NCBI GenBank assembly: GCA_041287425.1
Contig: JBEULG010000004.1
Location: forward strand, 62,001 to 126,000
Direction of reading: 5' to 3'
Source of the DNA: JAFGSI01 sp041287425
GTDB lineage: Bacteria > Chloroflexota > Anaerolineae > Anaerolineales > Villigracilaceae
Length of the DNA: 64,000 bases
Below are positions 1-7,859 of the stretch, one piece after another. Made by a program: the position numbers and the translations under genes. Each line of letters opens with the position of its first letter. The first letter of the stretch is position 1. The notes below the pieces were generated by a model that saw nothing but the letters and a program-made list of their open reading frames with translations, was not told where the DNA came from and ran no database searches.

Positions 1-746
<746 letters not shown>

Positions 747-930
747 TGTTCCGTCTCCTCGTCTTTTGACTGGCGCACCTGCGCCACACCGGCGTCAGGG
801 ACACGCAAAAGCAAGCGCTTCAGACGTTCCGTCTAAGCGCTCGCCGCTGATCGCAGATTTCGATTATCTCCAAGTGGCCCAAATTATACTGTTTTCATCC
901 GAGTTGGTCAAGGGAAAAGAGTCTCCATAT

Positions 931-1018
931 AACACAAAGGACATAAAGGGGACACAAAGGTTCACGAAAGTTTCCTTTGTGTTTTCCTTCGTGTTCCTGG
1001 GTGTCCTTCGCGGTTCGT
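931..1018. repeat. Inverted iterated-word repeat (ACACAAAGG family) at the 3' end of ygiQ
   Basis: The left arm is built from variants of ACACAAAGGACA, and the right arm from the reverse complement (CCTTTGTGT, CCTTCGTGT). The core is a perfect 9-bp stem, 952-960 with 974-982, separated by 13 bases. The stop codon of the minus-strand radical SAM gene (962-964) lies in that loop, so the last ~15 residues of the protein are encoded by the repeat. It could also fold as a terminator in the transcript. Confidence 0.7.
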
Positions 1019-2716
1019 CACAACTTCCTTCTGACGCGCCTTGCGGCGCAGGTTTTTCTCCACGAAGAGCGGCTCGCCGGTGAACGGGTCGCGCTCGGTG
1101 TAGTACATCAAACTGGAATAGGTGGACGGCGTGGGGGTGAAGACCTGCACCTGCTCCGGGTGAATCTTGAGTTCGCGGCTGGCGAAGGCGCGCACGCGCT
1201 GCATGTCGGCCTCGCTGCAGCCGGGATGGGCGGCGATGAGGTAGTAGGTGAGGAACTGGCGCTTGCCCGCTTTGCGGTTCAGGTCATCGAAGCGGCGCTT
1301 GAACTCCAGCAGGGCGGCGCGGCCGGGCTTGCCCATCAGGCCCAGGACGCGGTCGTCCACGTGTTCGGGGGCGACCTTCATCTGCCCGGAGACGTGATGT
1401 TCCACCAGTTCGCGCAGGTAGGCGTCGCCGTGTTCGCGGTCGCACAGCAGCAGGTCGTAGCGCAGACCGGAGGCCACGAAGACCTTCTTCACGCCGGGGA
1501 TGCGGCGCACCTTCTTCAGCAGTTCGGTCTGGGGCTGGTGGTTCACCGGCAGGAGCGGGCAGACTTCGGGGAAGACGCAGCGCTTGGCCGTGCAGATGCC
1601 TTTGGCCAGTTTCTTCGGGCATTCGAAGCCGTACATGTTGGCAGTCGGGCCGCCCAGGTCTTGGATGTAGCCCTTGAAGTCGGGGTGACGCGCCAGCCGC
1701 TCGGCCTCGGCCAGGATGGATTCGGGGCTGCGCCAGCGCACGGTCGTCCCCTCGTGGACGGAGATGGCGCAGAAGTTGCACTCGCCGTAACAGCCGCGGT
1801 GGGTGGCGATGGAGAAGCCGATGGTTTCGAGCGCCTTGACCTTGCCCTGCTTCTCGTAGAAGGGATGCTGGCGGCGCTCGAAGTCGAGGGCGTAGATGGC
1901 GTCCAGTTCGGCCTGCGTTTCGGTCGGGGCGGGCGGGTTCTGGACCAGGTAGCGGTCGGCGTGTTTCTGGTAGAGGCCGCGGGCGCTGACGGGGTCGTTG
2001 TTGCGGTAGAAGAGGTGGAACATGCGCGTGAAGGCCTCCTGGTCGGCGGCGACGGTCTCGTAGGCGGGCAGTTCGAGGTAGTCGGCGGGCGGCTCTTTGG
2101 CGATGTAGCACAGGCCGCGCACGCCGCGCGGGTCGCGTCCGTCACGGAAGCAGGCCGCCAGGTCCAGCACGCTGCGCTCGGCCATGCCGTAGAGCAGGTA
2201 ATCGGCCTTGGCGTCGAACAGAATCGAGCGGCGGATGGCGTCGTCCCAATAGTCGTAGTGCGCCACGCGCCGCAAACTGGCTTCGATTCCGCCCAGGACG
2301 ATGGGTGGCGCGGGCAAACTTCCAGTTTGCCCCACAGTTTTGGCAAACCGCCGAATCAAGTTGCTGTACACAATCGTCGCCCGGTCGGGGCGGCGGGTGT
2401 TCTCGCCGCCGGGGGTGTAATCGTCCGAGCGGCGTTTTTTCTTCAGGGCGGTGTAGTTGGCGACCATCGAGTCCACGCAGCCGGCGGTCACGCCCCAGAA
2501 GAGACGCGGCAGGCCGAGGCGTCCGATGTCGGTCACGTCCGAGATGTCCGGCTGGGCGATGACCCCGACGCGGTAGCCGGCGTTCAGCAGAACTTTGCCG
2601 ATCACCGCCGCGCCGATGAACGGGCTGTCAATGTACGAGTCGCCGGTCACCAGGATGACATCGAGCGCATCCCAGCCCAGGCGGCGAATTTCTTCGGGGG
2701 TGGTCGGCAGGAACAT
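962..2716 (-). CDS. ygiQ: YgiQ family radical SAM protein
   Basis: This 584-residue protein belongs to the YgiQ/UPF0313 radical SAM family, whose substrate is unknown. It starts MFLPTTPEEI and carries the CxxxCxxC [4Fe-4S]/SAM motif as CYGECNFC near residue 309, with the family hallmarks SYIDSPFIG near the N-terminus and VFTPTPST and YTERDPF near the C-terminus. The last ~15 residues (from about REGHPGTRR) read through an intergenic repeat and look like an acquired tail. A TATAAT box ends seven bases before the ATG and no Shine-Dalgarno is visible, so the message is probably leaderless. The family call is secure; the function is not. Confidence 0.93.
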   Translation of the reverse strand: MFLPTTPEEIRRLGWDALDVILVTGDSYIDSPFIGAAVIGKVLLNAGYRVGVIAQPDISDVTDIGRLGLPRLFWGVTAGCVDSMVANYTALKKKRRSDDYTPGGENTRRPDRATIVYSNLIRRFAKTVGQTGSLPAPPIVLGGIEASLRRVAHYDYWDDAIRRSILFDAKADYLLYGMAERSVLDLAACFRDGRDPRGVRGLCYIAKEPPADYLELPAYETVAADQEAFTRMFHLFYRNNDPVSARGLYQKHADRYLVQNPPAPTETQAELDAIYALDFERRQHPFYEKQGKVKALETIGFSIATHRGCYGECNFCAISVHEGTTVRWRSPESILAEAERLARHPDFKGYIQDLGGPTANMYGFECPKKLAKGICTAKRCVFPEVCPLLPVNHQPQTELLKKVRRIPGVKKVFVASGLRYDLLLCDREHGDAYLRELVEHHVSGQMKVAPEHVDDRVLGLMGKPGRAALLEFKRRFDDLNRKAGKRQFLTYYLIAAHPGCSEADMQRVRAFASRELKIHPEQVQVFTPTPSTYSSLMYYTERDPFTGEPLFVEKNLRRKARQKEVVTNREGHPGTRRKTQRKLS

Positions 2717-2723
2717 GCAGTGG

Positions 2724-2729
2724 ATTATA
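2724..2729 (-). promoter_or_regulatory. -10 box of ygiQ, placed for a leaderless transcript
   Basis: A perfect TATAAT on the minus strand ends 7 bases before the ygiQ ATG at 2716. With normal -10 geometry, transcription would begin at or next to the start codon. No good -35 hexamer is visible. Confidence 0.5.
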
Positions 2730-2801
2730 ACGGTGATTTATCAAAGGCCGGTTTGCCGACCAAAACGCGTCTCCAGACGTGCAGAGACCTTCCTGAAACA
2801 C

Positions 2802-3782
2802 TCACACCCACGTCCGGCGGCGCATCCACGAGAACATGCTTACCGGCAGGAGGACGAGGATGCCCATCGTCACCCAGAAGGCGGGCGTACTGGTCCAGGC
2901 GGAGAAATCGGCGACCGGGCCGAAGAAGTTCATCCCAAAGAAACCGGCGATAAAGGAGAGGGGCATGAACAGGGTTGTGATGACCGTCAGAGTCTTCATC
3001 ACCTCGTTCATGCGGTTGTTGATGACCGAGAGATAGGTGTCCAGCGCGCCACCGACCAGGTCGCGCATGGATTCGTTCAGGTCGTGCAGACGGACGAGGG
3101 CGTCGTAGACGTCGCGAAAGAAGATGCGGTCGCGGCGGTCGATGACGCGGTAGTCGTCGCGGGCCAGTTTGTTCAGCACTTCCCGTTGGGGGGTAATGGT
3201 GCGGCGCATGGCCAGTAGGGCGCGCTTGAGGGTGAAGAGGCGCTCGACGGTGTCGGAGGAGGGGGAGATGAACAGCCGATCTTCGATTTCGTCAAGCTCG
3301 CGGTCCATCTGCTCGACAATGGGTATGTAAGCAGCAACGACATAATCCACAATGCGGTAGAGCAGATGATCGGTGCCATCCTGCGTGTGGCGGATATCGC
3401 GCTGACAAGCCTCCCAAGCCCGCTCGATGGCCGGGATGGGGTCATCGTGATGGGTGACGATATAATTCGGCCCCAGGAAGACGTCCAATTCGAGTGGATG
3501 CAGGCCGCCATCGGGCGCGAAATCGAGGGCGTCCAGCACGATGTATAGATACTCGCCCCAATCGTCCACCTTGGGCAGGTTGGTTTGCTGAAGGGCGTCC
3601 TCCACCGCCAGGGGATGGAAGCCGAAGACGTCGCGCAGAATCGGCTCGCAGGTCTGGTTTGGCTCGCCGCAAAAGTCCACCCATAACAAGCCGGCTTTAT
3701 TGCCAAGTGCCTGCTTCAATTGTTCGATTGGGTAAGCCGCATCGAGCGGCGTATGCCTGGAAACATACAAGGTGCGAATCAT
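2802..3782 (-). CDS. corA: CorA-family magnesium/cobalt transporter
   Basis: A 326-residue divalent cation channel of the CorA family in the cytoplasmic membrane. The large soluble N-terminal domain (about residues 1-265) forms the cytoplasmic funnel. Two C-terminal transmembrane helices follow, the first ending in the signature GMN (about residues 282-284), and a basic tail RRRTWV closes the chain. The start chosen is MIRTLYVS at 3782, with GGAG seven bases upstream; the frame is open further upstream but that extension resembles no CorA. It stands alone, flanked by ygiQ and by a terminator shared with the next gene. Confidence 0.95.
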   Translation of the reverse strand: MIRTLYVSRHTPLDAAYPIEQLKQALGNKAGLLWVDFCGEPNQTCEPILRDVFGFHPLAVEDALQQTNLPKVDDWGEYLYIVLDALDFAPDGGLHPLELDVFLGPNYIVTHHDDPIPAIERAWEACQRDIRHTQDGTDHLLYRIVDYVVAAYIPIVEQMDRELDEIEDRLFISPSSDTVERLFTLKRALLAMRRTITPQREVLNKLARDDYRVIDRRDRIFFRDVYDALVRLHDLNESMRDLVGGALDTYLSVINNRMNEVMKTLTVITTLFMPLSFIAGFFGMNFFGPVADFSAWTSTPAFWVTMGILVLLPVSMFSWMRRRTWV

Positions 3783-3932
3783 TTGAACTCCAGAGAATAG
3801 AGATTTCCTTGATTTTAGCCCAGATTCGGTGAACTTGGTGTCTGCAACGTGGCGTAGATGTCCACGCAGCCTCATGGAATAAGAGAAGTGCACGCGTTGT
3901 GTAAATCCCCGACCGGCCGCAGCAGGAAACAC

Positions 3933-3962
3933 AAAGGACCGGCGCAAACCGGTCCTTTTTTG
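3933..3962. terminator. Bidirectional intrinsic terminator
   Basis: A 10-bp stem (3933-3942 with 3949-3958) and a 6-base loop are flanked by As on the left and seven Ts on the right. On the minus strand it ends the diphosphoglycerate synthetase-like transcript before corA. Confidence 0.75.
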
Positions 3963-3979
3963 CATTTTGTCTCAGCAGC

Positions 3980-4019
3980 CGACTATCAAACCATTCGACT
4001 ATCGGACTATTCGACTATT
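3980..4019. repeat. Iterated short word CGACTAT
   Basis: Four GACTAT words, three of them as CGACTAT, occur in about 40 bases, abutting and overlapping the stop codon of the upstream minus-strand gene. It is too irregular for a simple microsatellite. Confidence 0.65.
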
Positions 4020-5334
4020 TCTTCCCAAACTTCTGCTTGAGAATATCCTCCAGCGTCGGCCGGCCGATTTCCTGCAACTCGTAGCGCACGCGCTGATAGG
4101 GCTTGTCCAGTTTGATGACGCGCGTCAGGTCAATCGGCGTGCCGACGATGACCATATCCACATCGGCCTTCTTGATGGTGGCCTCCAGGTCTTTCATCTG
4201 CTGGCGACCATAGCCCATGGCGGGCAGGATGGGGCCGGTCTTGGGATATTTCTTGTAGGTCTCGGCGATGGACTTGACCGCGAACGGGCGCGGGTCGACG
4301 ATTTCCTTCGCCCCGAAGCGCTGGGCGGCCACATAGCCCGCGCCATAGGCCATCTCGCCGTGGGTCAGAGTCGGACCGTCTTCGATGACCAAGACGCGCT
4401 TGCCCTGGATGGCAGAGGGGTCGTCCACGAAGAGCGGCGAGGCGGCCTCGATGACCGTCGCGGTCGGGTTCAGGGCGCGCAGGTTTTCGCGGACGCGAAT
4501 CACGGCCTGCGGGTCGGCGGTATCCACCTTGTTGATGACGAGGACATCCGCGTCGCGGGCGTTGACCTCGCCGGGGTGGTATGTGGATTCGTGGCCGGGG
4601 CGGTGCGGGTCGGCGACCACAATCTTCAGGTCCGAGACGTAGAACGGAAAGTCGTTGTTGCCGCCGTCCCAGAGGATGACGTCCACTTCCTGTTCGGCCT
4701 GGCGCAGAATCTTCTCGTAATCCACGCCGGCATAGACGATGACGCCGTTGTCGAGGTGCGGTTCGTATTCCTCGCGCTCCTCGATGGTGCATTCGTGCTT
4801 GTCCAGGTCGGCGTAGGTGGCGAAGCGCTGGACTTCCTGCTTGACCAGGTCACCGTAGGGCATCGGGTGGCGGATGGCGGCGACTTTGAAGCCCATGCCG
4901 CGCAGGATGAGCGAGACGCGGCGGGTGGTCTGGCTCTTGCCCGAACCGGTGCGGACGGCGCAGACCGAGACGACCGGCTTGCTGGACTTCAACTGGGTGG
5001 CTTTCTCCCCCATCAGGCGAAAGTCCGCGCCGGCGGCCAGCACCATCGAGGCCTTGTGCATGACGTATTCGTGCGGCACGTCCGAATAAGCAAAGACGAC
5101 CTGGTCCACCTTCAATTCTTTGATGAGTTTGAGCAGGTCGCTCTCGGCGTAAATCGGAATGCCCTTGGGGTAACGCTTTCCGGCCAGCGCGGCGGGGTAG
5201 GTGCGGCCTTCGATGTCGGGGATTTGCGTAGCGGTAAAGGCCACCACTTCGTAATCGGGGTTGTCGCGAAAGGCGACGTTGAAGTTGTGAAAGTCGCGCC
5301 CGGCGGCGCCCATGATAAGGGTACGGATTGGCAT
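4015..5334 (-). CDS. Cyclic 2,3-diphosphoglycerate synthetase-like P-loop GTPase
   Basis: A 439-residue protein matching the family annotated as cyclic 2,3-diphosphoglycerate synthetase. It has an N-terminal Rossmann-like part (MPIRTLIMGAAGRDFHNFN), then a P-loop RTGSGKS at residues 128-134, a DGGNND segment, and NKVDTAD, which resembles the guanine-specificity motif NKxD. In methanogens this enzyme makes a thermoprotective phosphate compound; its bacterial role is unclear, so the name is by family only. The start at 5334 has a near-perfect AAAGGAG five bases upstream. The gene is monocistronic between iterated repeats, with a terminator just past its stop. Confidence 0.8.
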   Translation of the reverse strand: MPIRTLIMGAAGRDFHNFNVAFRDNPDYEVVAFTATQIPDIEGRTYPAALAGKRYPKGIPIYAESDLLKLIKELKVDQVVFAYSDVPHEYVMHKASMVLAAGADFRLMGEKATQLKSSKPVVSVCAVRTGSGKSQTTRRVSLILRGMGFKVAAIRHPMPYGDLVKQEVQRFATYADLDKHECTIEEREEYEPHLDNGVIVYAGVDYEKILRQAEQEVDVILWDGGNNDFPFYVSDLKIVVADPHRPGHESTYHPGEVNARDADVLVINKVDTADPQAVIRVRENLRALNPTATVIEAASPLFVDDPSAIQGKRVLVIEDGPTLTHGEMAYGAGYVAAQRFGAKEIVDPRPFAVKSIAETYKKYPKTGPILPAMGYGRQQMKDLEATIKKADVDMVIVGTPIDLTRVIKLDKPYQRVRYELQEIGRPTLEDILKQKFGKK

Positions 5335-5350
5335 AGGGTCTCCTTTATAA

Positions 5351-5419
5351 AGTGTTTCGGTGTCAGGTGTTTGAGTGTCAAGTGGTCCAGTGTCACGTAA
5401 CACAGGGCAATGTGACACC
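5351..5419. repeat. Iterated short word GTGTCA/AGTGTC
   Basis: Variants of AGTGTCA recur about every 11-13 bases between the start of the GTPase gene and the stop of argS. The block ends in the inverse TGTGACAC, so its ends can pair. Confidence 0.6.
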
Positions 5420-5430
5420 GGGAAACAAAA

Positions 5431-7263
5431 TTACATCACCTCTGGCGCTTGAATGGCCAGCAGGCGCAGGGCATTGGCGATTGCCTGTTTGGCTGCCGCC
5501 ACCAGTGCCAGGCGGGCGCGGCGGACATTTTCATCTCCGGCTTGCAGTACCGGCACGGCGTGATAAAACGAGTGGAAGGCGTTCGCTAAGTCGTAGGCGT
5601 AGGCGGCCATCACCAGCGGACGGTACTCGTTGGCAGCCTGCTCCACCATCTGCGGGAAGCGCGAAATTTGCTCGATGAGTTCGATTTCGTGTTTGGTCAA
5701 TTCATAGTCGAAGGTCACAGGCCGAAGGTCATCCGATATTTGACTTTCGGCTTTCGCCTTCTTGAGAATCGAATTCGCCCGCACGTGCGCGTTTTGGATG
5801 TATGGCCCGGTGCGCCCCTCGAACGACAGCGCCGCGTCCATGTCGAAGACGATGTCGCGGTTGTTGTCCACGGCCAGCATGGAATAGGCCAGCGCGCCCA
5901 TCCCAATCTGTTCGGCCACGCGGCGGCGCTCGGCCTCGCTCATCTCCGGCGATTTTTCCGATTCGACCGCCAGGACGCGCCGCGCCGCCTCGTCGAAGAC
6001 ATCCTTGAACAATACCACCCGTCCGCGCCGTGCCGACATAGCGCCCTCCGGCAGGCTGACGAAGCCATAGCCGAGGTGATAGCACTTCTCGGCCTGCGGG
6101 AAGCCCATCAGGCGCAGAATGGCAAAGGCCTGCTGCAAGTGCAGCGACTGGCGCACATCCACCACGTAAATGGAGCGGTCCACGCCGTATTTCTCGAACT
6201 TGATTTTCGCCAGCGCCAGGTCTTTGGTCAGGTAGAGGGTCGTCCCGTCGGAGCGCAGGATGATGTTGGTGCGGTACTTTTCCTGTTTCAGGCCGAGTTT
6301 CTCGTCAATGCGGACGAGGACCGCCCCGCCCTGCGGGCGCTCGTCGTCGGCGATGCCGCGCCGGACGAGTTCCTCGACGATGGCCTTGGCAGGTTCATCC
6401 ACCTCGCTCTCAAAGAACCAGACGTCAATCTCCACGTCCATCATGCGCAGGATGTCGCGCAGTTCTTCCAGGCTCCACTCGCGGGTCTGCTGCCACAGGC
6501 CGCGCACGTAGGGGTCGCCGGCGTCCCATTTGCGGTACATTTCGCGGCGCTCGGCCTCGTACTGTTCGCGCCGCGCCATCTCTTCGGGGGTCTCGTTCTC
6601 TTTCTTCTCCAGCAGGGCGGTCGCCTCGGTGTACAGTTTCAGCAGCCATTGGCCGCGTTCATGCACCCCCTGCGGCTCCTGCCCCTTGTAGAACTTGTCG
6701 TACATCCACAGGACGGTGATGACGCCCAGGCCGATGTCGCCGGGGTAAGAGGCGCGGATGGTCTCATAACCGGCAAACTCGAGCAGACGCGCCAGCACCT
6801 CGCCCAGGATGGTATTGCGGTAGTGGCCGATGTGGAAGGAGTGATGGGTATTGGGCTGGGCGTACTCGACCATGACGCGCTCGCCTTTGGGCGCGCCGCG
6901 TCCGAAGTCCACGCCCGCCGCCAGGACGGTCTCGACGACCCGCCGAGCGTATGCGCCGGTCTCGAAGTAGATGTTGAGATAGCCCTTCACCGCATCGACG
7001 CGGCTGACGCCCGCCGCCCGGATCTGACCCCTGACCTGCTCGGCCATCTGCTGGGCGCGCTGCGGGACCGGCAGGCCGCTTCCCCGTCCCGCCCTGGCCT
7101 CGGCGGCCGCGGCGGCGAAGAACGAGGTGCTGACGCCCCATTCCCCGCTGAAGGGAATCGGTTTCCAATCCAGCGCGGCGAGGGGAATCCCCTCCGCCTC
7201 GCAGTAGGCTCGAATCTGGCGTTCGAAGAGTTGCTGTTCGGTCTGGAACATCTCGGCGCTCAC
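5431..7263 (-). CDS. argS: Arginyl-tRNA synthetase
   Basis: A class I aminoacyl-tRNA synthetase of 610 residues that charges tRNA-Arg. It has the N-terminal additional domain (about 1-115), the HIGH motif exactly as HIGH at 144-147, a KMSKS-equivalent MSARRG near 408, and a C-terminal DALR anticodon-binding domain from about 480. The GTG at 7263 gives MSAEMFQ; an in-frame ATG at 7251 is the alternative. Neither has a Shine-Dalgarno, and a TATAAT box lies only eight bases before the GTG, so a leaderless transcript is likely. An rpsT terminator lies upstream. Confidence 0.97.
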   Translation of the reverse strand: MSAEMFQTEQQLFERQIRAYCEAEGIPLAALDWKPIPFSGEWGVSTSFFAAAAAEARAGRGSGLPVPQRAQQMAEQVRGQIRAAGVSRVDAVKGYLNIYFETGAYARRVVETVLAAGVDFGRGAPKGERVMVEYAQPNTHHSFHIGHYRNTILGEVLARLLEFAGYETIRASYPGDIGLGVITVLWMYDKFYKGQEPQGVHERGQWLLKLYTEATALLEKKENETPEEMARREQYEAERREMYRKWDAGDPYVRGLWQQTREWSLEELRDILRMMDVEIDVWFFESEVDEPAKAIVEELVRRGIADDERPQGGAVLVRIDEKLGLKQEKYRTNIILRSDGTTLYLTKDLALAKIKFEKYGVDRSIYVVDVRQSLHLQQAFAILRLMGFPQAEKCYHLGYGFVSLPEGAMSARRGRVVLFKDVFDEAARRVLAVESEKSPEMSEAERRRVAEQIGMGALAYSMLAVDNNRDIVFDMDAALSFEGRTGPYIQNAHVRANSILKKAKAESQISDDLRPVTFDYELTKHEIELIEQISRFPQMVEQAANEYRPLVMAAYAYDLANAFHSFYHAVPVLQAGDENVRRARLALVAAAKQAIANALRLLAIQAPEVM

Positions 7264-7271
7264 AGAGACAG

Positions 7272-7277
7272 ATTATA
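7272..7277 (-). promoter_or_regulatory. -10 box of argS
   Basis: A perfect TATAAT on the minus strand ends eight bases before the GTG at 7263. It lies downstream of the rpsT terminator hairpin, consistent with a separate argS transcript. The -35 is not recognisable. Confidence 0.5.
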
Positions 7278-7293
7278 ACGGGCGAAAACCGAA

Positions 7294-7326
7294 AGCGGGA
7301 GGCCCGTCGTTCTGGGCGCTCCCGCT
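7294..7326 (-). terminator. rpsT: Strong hairpin after rpsT
   Basis: An 8-bp arm AGCGGGAG/CTCCCGCT is extended by GCCC/GGGC around a single bulge, giving a 12-bp stem with an 8-base loop. The T-run on the minus side is short (TTT), while the plus side has five Ts a few bases beyond. Confidence 0.6.
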
Positions 7327-7350
7327 CAAGATTTTTGCAAGCCGCGAACG

Positions 7351-7782
7351 TCAGGACTCTTTGGCGCTCGTCTTTTTGGCGGCGGTCTTCTTCTCGGCCG
7401 GGGCCGGCTTCTTGGCCTTGGGGGCGGCAGCCTCCTCCTTGGCCTTGGCTGTCCGCTTGGGCTTCGGCGCCTCGGCCGCTTCCGCCTGGGCCGCGACGAC
7501 CGGCGCAGCCGTTTCCTTCACTTCCATGCCCGCCAGCGCTTTCATCAGGCGGCTCTTGCGGCGGGCGACGTTATTGGGATGCAAGACCCCGTGTTGAGCG
7601 GCCCGATCCAACTTGCGGACGGCCATCAGAACGGCCGCTTTGGACGCTTCCGGATCGCCGGTCTGAATGGCGAGGCGTGCCTTCTTGATCGCCGTCCGCG
7701 CCTCGCCGCGAACGACGCGGTTGCGCAGGCGGCGCTTCTCGTTTTGACGGTTGCGCTTGAGTTGAGACTTGATATTAGCCAC
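7351..7782 (-). CDS. rpsT: 30S ribosomal protein S20 with long Ala/Lys-rich tail
   Basis: Residues 1 to about 88 are a normal bS20 (MANIKSQLKRNRQNEKRRLR, DRAAQHGVLHPNNVARRKSRL), a primary 16S rRNA-binding protein of the small subunit. About 50 further residues of Ala, Lys, Pro and Glu follow, making 143 residues against roughly 87 in most bacteria. The start is a GTG at 7782 with GGAGG six bases upstream. The gene has its own promoter (7822-7850) and terminator. The tail is probably disordered; its composition recalls Lys/Ala extensions on nucleic-acid-binding proteins. Confidence 0.95.
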   Translation of the reverse strand: MANIKSQLKRNRQNEKRRLRNRVVRGEARTAIKKARLAIQTGDPEASKAAVLMAVRKLDRAAQHGVLHPNNVARRKSRLMKALAGMEVKETAAPVVAAQAEAAEAPKPKRTAKAKEEAAAPKAKKPAPAEKKTAAKKTSAKES

Positions 7783-7821
7783 TTACTTCCTCCAGATGAA
7801 TGAGCAATTGCACGGCGTCCA

Positions 7822-7850
7822 ATTTTACATGAGGGGCGGGAATCTGTCCA
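7822..7850 (-). promoter_or_regulatory. Sigma-70 type promoter of rpsT
   Basis: On the minus strand TGGACA (7850-7845) and TAAAAT (7827-7822) are separated by 17 bases, about 40 bases before the rpsT GTG. Confidence 0.7.
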
Positions 7851-7859
7851 GCCTGCGCT

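Noticed and set aside
977..2953. A 658-codon plus-strand frame over ygiQ
   Set aside because: It is antisense to an intact radical SAM gene; no start signal and no family resemblance.
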